A DNA stretch of 64,000 nucleotides, from positions 6,483,501 to 6,547,500 of the forward strand of contig JARFJB010001495.1 in NCBI GenBank assembly GCA_036346205.1. Reading direction: 5' to 3'. Positions 35,317 through 45,921 of the stretch are shown here, in pieces. The first letter of the stretch is position 1. Every line of letters starts with the position of its first letter. The position numbers and the translations under genes were made by a program. This stretch comes from Vesta saturnalis (taxonomy: Eukaryota; Arthropoda; Insecta; Coleoptera; Lampyridae). The notes below the pieces were generated by a model, which saw only the letters and a program-made list of their open reading frames with translations, made no database searches and was not told where the DNA came from.

Positions 35317-37060
35317 GTTCAAGAAGTTAATGATAAAATTCATAGTCATCGTTGTCAGTTCCCCAGTATAAATAGAAAACGCAAAAATAAAAGTTAAATT
35401 CATACATTTGCCAAAAACTGGTGTAAATGAAATAAAAATTGACTCACTGGTAAGTATATTTATTCTCTGAGTATACAGGGTGTTACAAAACAATGGAGAA
35501 TCGCAGATTAAACATTGTATCTCAGACCTAAGGAAGGTGGCAATGAAAATACACATTTCATTTCCCAACACCCTCTTTAAATAAGTTTCGGAAATAATTG
35601 AAATCAAAATTTTTTAGGTTTTTACGGATATCTACTAGAGTATTCGGATTTTAAAAATATTTCAAATGGCAACCAGAAGGCACCAAATTACGCAACTCTG
35701 TTTTAATTTACAGTATACACTCCAATTTGTCACGTGTGTAAGTGGGAACCGGAGGAAAAGGAAAGAGTTCTCTACTACGTAGGTAGTTAAGGAAACCGTA
35801 TAGCTCATTGTCGGTTCAAGCGGAGTTCAGAGAAAAGATATGTTAATGTACGCGCCAGAAGTCGCTTCCCTTCAGTAGAAACAGGCACCACTATTCCGAC
35901 TTCTGGATAGTGATGGGGAAAAAGACGTGTACGGAAAACAGGAAAGGAACACACCATGGGAAGGGAAATAAGAGTCCACTGTAGTGTATCTAGTAAACGA
36001 TAATATAACCAGCCAAAAAAAAAAACAACAAAACAAAGATAAATATGTGTGGGTACTACTCCACTCAAAAACTATATTTAAGAGAACAAAAAAATATTTA
36101 TAATTTAATTATTCAACTAAAATGTATCGTGGAACATAGGAATGAAAATTTAACTAAATAAATATAATGTCGGTCACTACGGTTATTAACCAGAATACAA
36201 AATCAACGATAAAGTTCGCAAGTTAGGTTCGGTTAACTTTGAACCTACCCAATGATTAATTTTTAAACACAAAAACAAAATCTACAATTGAAACGTTTCC
36301 CTTCATACAATGAAAGACCTTTCATTATGTTGAGCTGAAAGACAAACATACATAGTAACGCTAGTACAGCGTCCAAAATTACTCAAACTTAATAAACTAT
36401 ACTTGCTGTATTTGTTCAACATCCAAAAATAACCGTTGATATAATTGAGAAACACGTTAAACCATTGAACAAAAATAGGAGAAGAAGTTCAACCCTAATG
36501 TTAACAACCATTTTAGTAGCCCGAGACGATCATTGGCCATCTAGTAGGTGGGCCGGAAGGTATTATTAACTCATAAGCAAGCAGATTTCTTTAAATAACT
36601 ACAGACGATGTTGCCAAATTTTGGAATTTTTAAATTTTAGTTTAATGATTTCGCCGCATAATTTGTAGGAAATAGTTGTATATCTCCATATAATCATTGA
36701 TTATTCAATGATATAATCATAACTTCAAATTCAATTGTTAAAGCTCATTTTGTAAGTAAGTAAATTTTTAAAACCTGTTCTCAAATTTTAGCTTTCTATG
36801 TATTAAAATTCGAGAATTTAAAGAGTATTCAATGTTCTAATCATAATCTAAAAACTAACAATGCGTCTTAAAGGTAAAATCTACTTCAATAGGTGTAATT
36901 AAATATTCAAGGTCTGTAGGAGCTATATTTAAATGTTCATTAAGAAAGGGAGGGGGTTAGTGTTACCTTAAAATTTTCCCTAGCATTGCAATTTGTATAA
37001 TTAGTTGTCGTCGTTCTTTGTATGTCGAAAAGTTATTAATAGTGAAAGTTTCCTATGTTT
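35317..37060. other. A+T-rich stretch upstream of the P-element gene, no gene recognised
   Basis: An AGGGTGTTACAAAACAATGG element-like terminus sits at 35,480. A CAACACCCTCTTTAAATAAG counterpart lies about 100 bp on, but the inverted match is short. The left terminus of the P-element should lie in this stretch; I could not place it. Confidence 0.45.
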
Positions 37061-37088
37061 TATTTTTGTTTAATAAAATGTGCTGATC

Positions 37089-37504
37089 ATGTCTTTTTGT
37101 GTGTACTTTGATTGTATATCAACTCGACATAAGAATTCTAATATTAGTTTTTTTCGTTTCCCCAAAGATTCGTCGCGATGTACTTTGTGGTTAAATAATT
37201 GTAAAAATCGTGCTCTATATGACATGACTTTAGAACAATTGCGTGAAAAGAGAGTTTGCTCCCTTCATTTTTTCGAAAACGACTTTGCTAATTCAAGTAA
37301 AAACAAACTCAATCGTAAATGCAGTACCGATTAGCTATAAAAGCAGCATCACAGAAGAGTGTGAAACATTAGAAGTATTGGCAGTAACCAGAAGTAAAAA
37401 TCTTAACGTTTACGGAAATCTGTCGGCTAATTCAATTCCGCCTATTTGAAGACCTTTCGCCTGGACGCAGTTTTGATGATTCTGAAGATGTTCGTTTATT
37501 GAAG
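37089..37504 (+). pseudogene. P-element/THAP9-like transposase, first exon (THAP domain), frameshifted
   Basis: From ATG 37,089, MSFCVYFDCISTRHKNSNIS begins a THAP zinc finger: C-x4-C at residues 4 and 9, a WLNNC Trp, and RVCSLHF supplying the C-x2-H pair. The family's closing AVPxx motif is present but needs a one-base shift in an A-run at about 37,317-37,320 (NAVPI in the next frame). A second shift near 37,445 leads into DLSPGRSFDDSEDVRLLK. The exon ends GAAG before GTAAAT at 37,505. THAP domains bind the element ends in P-type transposases. Both shifts are single-base and could be sequencing errors. The exon joins in phase to the second exon at 40,760. Confidence 0.8.
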
Positions 37505-38268
37505 GTAAATTAACAGTAATGATCTAAATTTCATCCCAGCTGAAATATTTATAAATATGAAAATTTAGAACTACGTTTAAAATTAATAAAAACGATAAAT
37601 CTTTCCAATAAAGTCCGGCGTCTTATAACTCGAAGCAAAAACGTATGTTTTATCCAAATATTTTTTCTGTTTTAATTTTTCTTGGTTGATTTTATTTTCA
37701 TTTTTTAGTTTTGAATAGGAAATATTTTAAACGAAACGTATATAAACATGTTACCAGTATGTCACTATAAGTCATTTTGATTTATTTATATTGAAATTTT
37801 CAATTCAAATTTCGTTTTTCAATAAAAGCGACAAATTCAAAATCGAGACCGGGAAAATGAATACCTGTCGTATGTATTGAATTTGAAAAAAATAAAATGT
37901 TGCCCTTAATTACGGGGTTAAAGTTGCCCTTTTCTTTAAAATTGATTTTCTCAAAAACGGTAATTTTTTTTTTAATTTACATATTTTATAATACGTATAC
38001 AGAAAATATAATGAGCTTTATAGGGTTTCTCTAATTTATCCAGTGATATGCAAAATACAGGGTGAATGAGAAAAAAATAATTTTTGTAGGTGAATAGTTG
38101 TAAGTACGCAGTTAAGTTTCCTTATACGAGAAAGTGTTGTGCCGATGTCCATCGGCCAGATTTTTTTTTACCATTTTTAAACTTTTGTAGTTATTTTCTA
38201 CAAGACATAGGAACATCACATTTAAAGAATTTAAAATATATTTTTAAATTTAAAGTTATTTGTTTTAA

Positions 38269-40749
38269 CCCTTAAATGCATATAGTAGACATTTGGTAAC
38301 ATACCAAGATTGGTATACAAAAATACTAAGAAAAATCACTATTCAACTTATTGCATGGGGTATCCAAATGGTTACATACCGCTTAAGCATATAGTGCTGA
38401 TGATTTCGAATGGATGGCGCTGTCTGTCATAATAGACAGTTGAAAAATTCTGAATACACGTTCATTCTTGTTAGAATTTTTTGCATTTCATAGTTCAGTT
38501 ACAGTGTGTTTTTAAAAGCTGTAAAATTGTGTTTCGAGTTTTAAGGTATGTGTTATTTCATAAAAATAATTATAATTATGAAACTGATTTTGATTTTGTT
38601 GTTATTGTCAGTACTGTTTTGATGCCAATTGGCAACATCATGCATTTATGCATGTTTGTATGTATTATTTACAAAACATATTATATCTACTTTAGTGGAT
38701 ACTAAGAGAACGAAAATGATAATTTATTATGGCCACTAGATCGTATTGAGTTTTAGAATTATAACTTTCCACAAAAATAAAAATTTAATTGGTTGGGTTT
38801 CATTCCAGAATGAGTAATAACAAAACACTATTGTTAGAAAAAGACATAACAGAATACTGGGAAAATTTTACGGGTCTAGATAGCGATGTTGGTGACGATG
38901 TAAGTGAAGTGGGCAGTTCAGAAGATCCATCTTCTGTTCCAGAGGAAGTATGTGACGAAATTGTTAGTGCCTTGTCATCAGAACATATAGAAGAAATAGA
39001 TCAGCAGGAGTCTAGTGATGATGAAGATAACTTGCCCTTATCGCTCTACAGGTCTTGCAAAAAAAGTAAAATAGCTACAAATAAAAATATTTTGTGGAAA
39101 GAAAAATCCTTGCAACTAAATGAGGACCAGTTACGCTTCACAGGAAATATAACACTTTCTGACGATATTTGTAAATTGGAGGCCCCATCCGATTTCTTTG
39201 GTTATTTTTTTTCTAAAGACCTCATCAACAAAATTGCCCAAGAAACTAACCTATATGCTGTACAAATAAAACCTGAAAGACCTATTGTTTTTACAGAACT
39301 TGACATAAAACAATGTATAGATATTTTGGTCTACATGTCATTGACTCATATGCTCAAAACTAGATCATTCTGGAGTGAAGAACTAAGGTTTTCTCCTATA
39401 GCAGATGTAATGTCTGTAAATAAGTTTAAAAGAATTAGGCAGTATATACACTTTAACGATAATCTAACTTTTATTTCTCGTGGTCAACTAGGACATGATA
39501 AGTTACATAAAATAAGACCCTTGGTAGATCATTTGAATGAAAAATTTTCTTCAGTGGCTTTGGAGCAGCATGTTAGTATTGATGAGCAAATGTGCTCCAC
39601 CAAAGTAAGGCACTATATGAAACAGTATATGCCCATGAGACCTCATAAGTGGGTTTTAAAGTTTTTTGTTTTGGCGGGAGGATTTGCATATAAGTTTGAG
39701 ATTTATACTGGCCAAGAACAATTTGAACACTTACTTGAAGGTGAACCAAATCTCGGAATAACTTCAAATATTTTTTTACGATTAGCAAGACTTCTGCCAA
39801 GGCGGAACATATCACAATTACTATACGGCGTTGCCACTCATGGTACACTTGGAAAAAGAAGGTATTTACTCTTTGGGCACAATCCGGAGAAATATATTAC
39901 CTAATTGCAAATTACCTGCTGAAAGCTCACTGAAAAAAGCCTCTCGCGGTATCAGTTACGAACATGTTGCAACAATTGATGGAGTAGACATATCATCTGT
40001 TATATGGAAAGATAATAAATATGTAACCCCCGTTTCCTCATTTGCGGAATTAATCCAGTTTCAAAAGTGAAAAGGTTTGATCGTAAGCTGAAGCAAACTC
40101 GATGTCGAATGTCCTCATATCATTAGTGAATATAATCGGCATATGCGATGGACTTATTAGACAGTTTGATGGGAAGAAATAAAATAAATATGAAGAGCCG
40201 TAAATGGTACATAAGACTATTTTACCACCTTATAGATATGAGCTTGGTAAATGGTTGGCTACTGTATAAACGAGTATGTTTTAAAAAGAAAAGGAAAAGT
40301 ACTGAATCAGTCCGAATTTGCACAGCAGTAACCATTTATGTAACCTTAGGTCATCACAATATAAACGTGGTCGACCAAGCCATTTAGAAACTGAAATTGC
40401 TAAAAAGGAAACGAGGTCCAACTAACGTACACCGAAAGAAACAAGGAATCAAATTGGTCACTGGCCGATACCTCAAGATAACAAAATGCGGTGTAAATAT
40501 CCTGGCTGCAAAGTTTACAGCACCAAGTGTGAAAATGCGGTATTGAATTGTGTTTAAATAAAACAATAACTGTTTTAAAAGTTCCATATGTAGCAAACAC
40601 ATTTGTAGCCATTTGGAACAAACCCTTTTGATAAAATATATTGAACAATCATTTTGATATTTTTTCTGTATTTTTCCCTAATTAAGTTATATGTGAACTA
40701 ATAATTTTTAATATTTTGCAAATAAAAGAAAAAATCATGCATTTAAGGG
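38269..40749 (+). mobile_element. complete 2.48-kb piggyBac element nested in the P-element intron
   Basis: Left end TTAA (38,265-38,268) then CCCTTAAATGCAT. Right end ATGCATTTAAGGG then TTAA (40,750-40,753). The terminal 13 bp are perfect inverted repeats and the TTAA target duplication is intact. The pre-insertion site can be read as TTTGTTTTAATTGTAG. It carries one transposase gene in the same orientation as the host P-element gene. Confidence 0.95.
38810..40556 (+). pseudogene. piggyBac transposase, inactivated
   Basis: Starts MSNNKTLLLEKDITEYWEN with an acidic N-terminal region, then the conserved helical domain (APSDFFGYFFSKDL). HVSIDEQM holds the first catalytic Asp (residue 265 counted from an upstream in-frame codon). 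PRRNISQLLY then jumps to a second frame that resumes at YTALPLMVHLEKEG. A short deletion removed the FDNW part of the DNWYT block, which carries the second catalytic Asp. MDLLDSLMGRNK (third Asp) follows from 40,148 after another shift. The Cys-rich C-terminal domain is recognisable near 40,485 (MRCKYPGCKVYSTKCENAVL). With perfect ends but no second Asp, the copy could move only with a transposase from elsewhere. Confidence 0.92.
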
Positions 40750-40759
40750 TTAATTGTAG

Positions 40760-42922
40760 GGTATACTGGATGCACCATCGCCAATTAGAAAAAGGAAAAG
40801 ACATCAACCTTCTTTAAGTTACGACCGTTATGACAAGCGTATTACATTTTTAAAAAATAAAATTAAGTCCAAAAATGTAACAATTTGTCGTTTAAAACAA
40901 AAAATATCTCAACTTCTTCATAAAGCTCATCATGCATGAAGTGAAGATGAAAAACAATTGGCTCTAAGCATGTACTATAAATCGCCGTCATTATACGTAT
41001 TTATGCGAAATAAATTAAAATTTATACTTCCATCGAAAACTACTATTGCGTCCTGGCTAAAAATTTATCATCTTCCAACCGGCACTGATACTGAACTATT
41101 CAATAAACTAAAATCAAAAATTGAAAATATGTCACATGACGAAAAACAGTGTGTCCTCCTGTTTGATGAAATGTCCATAAAAAAAAATTTAGAGTTAAAC
41201 ATTCACCAAGATTTAATTGAAGGCTTTCAAGATTTGGGACACCTTGGACGGTCGGAAAAAATTGCAACACAAGCATTAGTCTGTATGATAAGAGGTTTGA
41301 TTACAAAATGGAAAATTCCAGTTTGCTATTTTTTATCCTCATCAGCTATTAAACATAATGACTTATCTAAATTAATTTTAAAAGTTATTGAGAATTTACA
41401 TTTGATAGGACTACACGTACGAGTTATTACTTGTGACCAGGGAGCTAACAATCGAGCTGCTTTCCAAAATTTAGGAATGGAAGAGGAAACGCCATACTTT
41501 TTTCTTAACAACAGAAAAATATACGGAGTGTATGATGTTACTCACTTGATTAAAAGCCTTGGAAACAATTTGTTAACAAAAGATATTTATTGCAGTTATG
41601 GACAAATTACTTGGATAGATATTGAAAAATCTTACCGCATCGATAAAGCCTCTCCGACTGTGAGAACTGAAGTGAAAATTAGTGACGTACACATAAATCC
41701 CAACAGCTTTCAAAAGATGAAAGTCAAGTTTGCTACACAGATATTTTCCAATTCTCTTAGCGCTTTAATTACTACTGCCGCACACACAGGTCAGCTAAAT
41801 AGTGACAGTGCCCTTGGTACTACCAAATTTTTGGCAAAAATGAATAACATATTCGATATTTTAAATAGTCGAACCCTATACATTCCGAATCCGTATTGTA
41901 GCGCGTTATCATGCAAAAATAATACAAATGAGAATTATCTAAAGGAAAGCTTGAGTTGGATAAAAACCTGGCGGTCGTATGGAAAAAATTATAAAGTTAA
42001 ACAGGGTACATATTTAATTAAAAGTTTTAAAGGTTTTTTCCACTCTATACACGCCACTTTACAACTGTGGTCAGACCTCAAAAATGAAAATTATAAATTC
42101 TTATTAACAAGCAGGTTAAACCAGGACCCTTTAGAGAATTTATTTTCAGTGATAAGAAATAGAGGAGGTTATTGTGCAAACCTTACTGCAAAGGTTGTTA
42201 GACAAGCTCTGCAATTTAATATGTTTGTTAAACTTCAAAGTCCACCTGAAAACACCAACTGCGAAATTAGTGACGATGACGACGATGATGATGTAGTTGT
42301 TACAGATACAGAAAATGATTCTCAAGTGAAAAACGATACCTACAATAAAAATAAATATGAAGAATTTGTATTAAAGCACTGCAATAAAGATTCGTTTAAT
42401 TCCGACGATAGTAATAATGTCAGTATCCACGAAAACAATACATCAGTAGAAGATTGTGCCGTTGTGTATTTTTCCGGTTATCTTGTGCATAAAATCATAA
42501 AAAAATACAACTGTGATAAGTGTATTACAAGATTATTAGATGCCGATTCAATACTGAAAGACAAAAACCAGTTACTATTATTACAACGCGACTATTCCAA
42601 AGGTCAAAATATTGAGCATTTAAAAAAACCTACGGAAACTACAACTGATGTGGTGTATTTAATTTTAAATAATTTTTCTATTTATTTTGAAAACCATAAA
42701 TCATCACAAAGTTTCCAAAAACATTTATTAAATTTTATTCTAATTCACCTAAATAAAAAGTTTGCAGGGTGGTTAGATGAAGGTGGGACATGTTATCAGC
42801 ACAATTTATTTATCATTAAACATTTATTATGGTGTAAATTGCAAAAATCATTAAAATGTATGTCACAAGATTTTAGGACTGGAAATAACCCGAAAAAAAT
42901 TTGTAATGTGAATAGCATATAG
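40760..42922 (+). CDS. P-element/THAP9-like transposase, catalytic exon
   Basis: From the acceptor the frame reads GILDAPSPIRKRKR, then a Leu/Ile/Lys-rich coiled-coil (KNKIKSKNVTICRLKQKISQ). A single TGA follows at about 40,937-40,939 (HHA-stop-SEDEKQLALS), and then 654 uninterrupted codons from 40,958. Numbering those, the RNase H-like acidic residues are visible at D70 (LLFDEMS), D160 (ITCDQGANN) and D390/E393 (NQDPLENLF). The region between them, with a DVTHLIKSLGNN block, corresponds to the GTP-binding insertion of P transposases. An Asp run (ISDDDDDDD) and a C-terminal domain with an HNLFIIKHLLWCK end follow. Length and motif order fit the P/THAP9 family. Only the one stop breaks this exon, so it may be recently active or carry an error. 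Confidence 0.9.
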
Positions 42923-44984
42923 AAGACAAATTTGATTAAATTGTTTTGGATTAAATCAAATTGTTGGAGGGTGTTATTTAGCTTAACATACCTAATTATA
43001 CCTACATAGTGGTTAAAGTAATAGTACCACAAAAATATATACAAATTTTATATAGTAATAATTTCTAACTTCAAAAACGTATTAACTGGATGTACTGCAG
43101 AAAAAAACTTTAACAGGAAGATTTCAATGTTTTTATTATCAAGTAAAAGCGACAACGTTGTTGAGTTTAAAAACAGGTAGAAAGGGAACAATACACATTT
43201 TAAGTCTAGTTTTAAACCCTCAGGCAAGGATTACTTTGTAAAACTTGTACAAATTACATAAAAATACGAATGCAACCCAAATTGCGCGATTTCACTTATT
43301 TCCATAAGGTTGAACTTCTTTCTCTTTTTTATTCAATGGTTAAACCTGAAATTAAAATAGAAATGGCCTTTCGGCAGAACAGTTCAGTTTGCCTCTTTTA
43401 TTTATTTAATAGTAAAAGTAAACTACAGCAAAAGAAGACTAATACTGGCAACTGAACGTTCCCTCCAAATGTTAAATATAAACAGTAAAATGTTTGATTT
43501 AAAATATAACAAAAAAAGAACTTTACTGAATTCGTTCCACTATTTCAGGTATCACACCCAGTATGTATTAAACAAAGTTACAGATATTGCGCAAACAAGT
43601 AATACCAAAAATTTACAGGTATATAACCTTTGAGCTAGGTGGAAGTGTATATTAAACCACAAGGATAATAAAAAAAAATACAGGAGCTATTAGCTATTAT
43701 GACGTAATTTCTATTGCGCAACTCCACAGTAAAAACTAAAATGGTAGCTAATTGGTACGGGTGTGGTTTCAAATTTATCAAAAATTTAAAGTTAGTAATG
43801 AATATTGTAAATTGAAAAGTTACTAAAAACACTTAAATATAAAATCGAAAAATGTTTTAGCAATTTGTGAATTGTTAACAAACACCCACCTGTATAATTT
43901 TGGTCAATTACGTTGACTTGCAAAATTTGAACTTCATATAAAGTAAGTATGATAATATTATAATTCTACTAATGAAGCCGATATTATTATTTTATAGTGA
44001 AATAAATCACTGTTGAGTAATCCCAATATAAAGCGACGATAAAGTATGTACTCAAATTCACTCTGCCCTTTGTACGTAGGGGTTAAAGAATTACCCTAAT
44101 GTAGTTACAGCACAGAAGGTGGTGCAGCCGAATCCAAAGAGCAGAATGAAGATATCGGTTGAGCGTCCACAATAGTAAATTTAGCGAATAGAACGTGCAG
44201 ACGTTTTACAGCAATTGTTAACTTCCAGATATTTAGAGATAACTAGTAATTACTAAACCATTAGATGATAACCATTACGTGCTAAAAGGATAAGGTAGGT
44301 ATTACATAAAACGAAGGTTACATTAATTACTCCTTTTGTTGTAGACGGGCACACTAAAATGGTGTGGACTGTTTTCCGTAGTCGATCGAAAGGATCAGTA
44401 GTTTGTTTAGAGGTGGTACGCCTTCAAACGATAACAAAGAAAGTTATGTTTTTGCCAATAAGAAAGAAGGATTTGTCATCTTACCCAAATTTTAGCCACT
44501 AGAATATTTCTTTAAAACCGCAGTTAAATGCGAGCAACAAAACTAGTACAGAGAGTGTAGAGAAAACCAAGTATGCTTGGTCGTAGTTATTTCTTCTAGA
44601 TTATACCCGATATAATATAATTCCAGAAGAAATGTTGAAATTTTATAGCGCTGCTAAGATGACGATCGGCAGAAGGAAGAGAAAACGTGATCAATCCGTT
44701 TTCAACCAAAAATTGTTATATAGATCGCTTTTGTATCGATAAAAATTTCAATGAAGAAAGTTCCAAATTATTGTATTTTTCATGCCTCTGGCGAGAATTT
44801 CAATCATTAACAATTGTATACTATTAAATAAGTAATACCAAAGTTACATTATGCCATTGGAGTAACCTCTTATAATTAAATTTATGTTGGCGAATTTAGC
44901 ACGTTACAATCTTTAGCACGTTACAAATTTCTGGAACCCTGTGCATCTAATATATTTTATATACACTTATATTGCCATGAAACT
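42308..44984 (+). repeat. direct repeat X: 3' part of the P-element gene plus downstream sequence
   Basis: 2,677 bp beginning at ACAGAAAATGATTCTCAAG in the P transposase C-terminal region and ending at GCCATGAAACT. Its second copy lies at 45,922-48,420. Downstream of the stop at 42,922 it holds no recognisable gene. The P-element right terminus should be inside but I could not place it. Confidence 0.9.
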
Positions 44985-45921
44985 GCAACCTTTCCATGGC
45001 GTGAATATTGTTTTAAGTGGTCCTCTTCTTCGGACATCGCTCTTTCAGTATCTGAAGTCATCCTCATGGGAATGGAGTTATACATTCCGGAAAAACAGTA
45101 CCGTGTAGGTCATTCACGTTCCCAACCCTGGTTCAATAAGGCTTGTTCTGATGCAATATCTTTAAAAAATAAATGTTACATTAAATGGAAATCTAATAAA
45201 TCGGTTGACAGTCATGTAGAATACGTTGGTGCTAGAAATATCTGCAAAAGTGTCATCACTAAAACTAAAAAGTTGTTCGAACAACGAAAATGCAATGAAC
45301 TAACTACATCTCCTTTAGGCAGTCGTAAATTTTGGTCTTTAGTAAAAGCCATTAGTAAAAACATCTTCATTCCCCTGACATCTATTGACGGATCGGTAGT
45401 TGCTGATTCTGTAGACAAAGCCAAGGTTTTTGTGAATTTGTTTGCATCAAACTCGTGTCTCAATGATTCTGGAAAAGATGTGCCCCTAGTCAACTCTTCT
45501 TCATACGTTATGAAACCAATTCATTTTCGGTACAAGCTCTTGGAATCGATCATCAGTAGGCTTGATCTCAATAAGGCGACTGGCCTAGACGGTATCCCAG
45601 CTATTGTCTTAAAGAAATGTTCCCCCGAACTAGTACCAGTCCTATCTAAGCTCTATACGATCTCTATATCTTCTGAGGAATTCCCTTCATCATGGAAGTT
45701 AGCAAATGTTCAACCTATTCCCAAAAAAGGCGATAAGACCGATCCCTCAAATTACCGACCAATTGCCATCACTTCCATTTTGTCTAAAATCATGGAAAAA
45801 GCAATCAATCAGCAACTACTCACGTTCCTTGAAACTAACAAACTCCTTAGTGACCACCAATATGGGTTTAGGCAAAGTCGTTCAACAGGCGATCTTCTTT
45901 CATATGTGACCCAAGTTTGGA
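44985..45921 (+). pseudogene. Jockey-type RT fragment lying between two direct repeats
   Basis: Begins with the same TGCAACCTTTCCATGGCGTG as the fragment at 22.4 kb. The frame from 45,066 is open: SRSQPWFNKACSDAISLKNK, the pre-RT linker; RLDLNKATGLDGIPAIVLKK, RT motif 1; SSWKLANVQPIPKKGDKTD then SNYRPIAITSILSKIMEKAI, RT motif 2; and DHQYGFRQSRSTGDLL. It stops abruptly after VTQVWNR, before the catalytic YADD block. Beyond 45,921 the frame runs on for 24 codons into copied P-element sequence. Both the 5' part and the 3' half including the tail are missing. An internal fragment without a 3' end cannot be the direct product of target-primed retrotransposition. Confidence 0.88.

Larger units (their letters stand above)
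37505..40759 (+). other. P-element intron, enlarged by a piggyBac insertion
   Basis: Donor GTAAAT after LLK and acceptor TTGTAG before GGTATACTGG; splicing gives LLK-GILDAPSPIRKRKR in frame. Removing the piggyBac and one TTAA leaves an intron of about 770 bp whose original 3' end read TTTGTTTTAATTGTAG. Confidence 0.65.

Noticed and set aside
35478..35580. Possible ~100-bp MITE between AGGGTGTTAC and CAACACCCT
   Set aside because: The inverted match is only about 9 bp and no target duplication is evident.
35805..36068. 87-codon minus-strand frame with a membrane-like stretch
   Set aside because: No recognisable family, starts in a poly-A/T context, no neighbours; likely chance.
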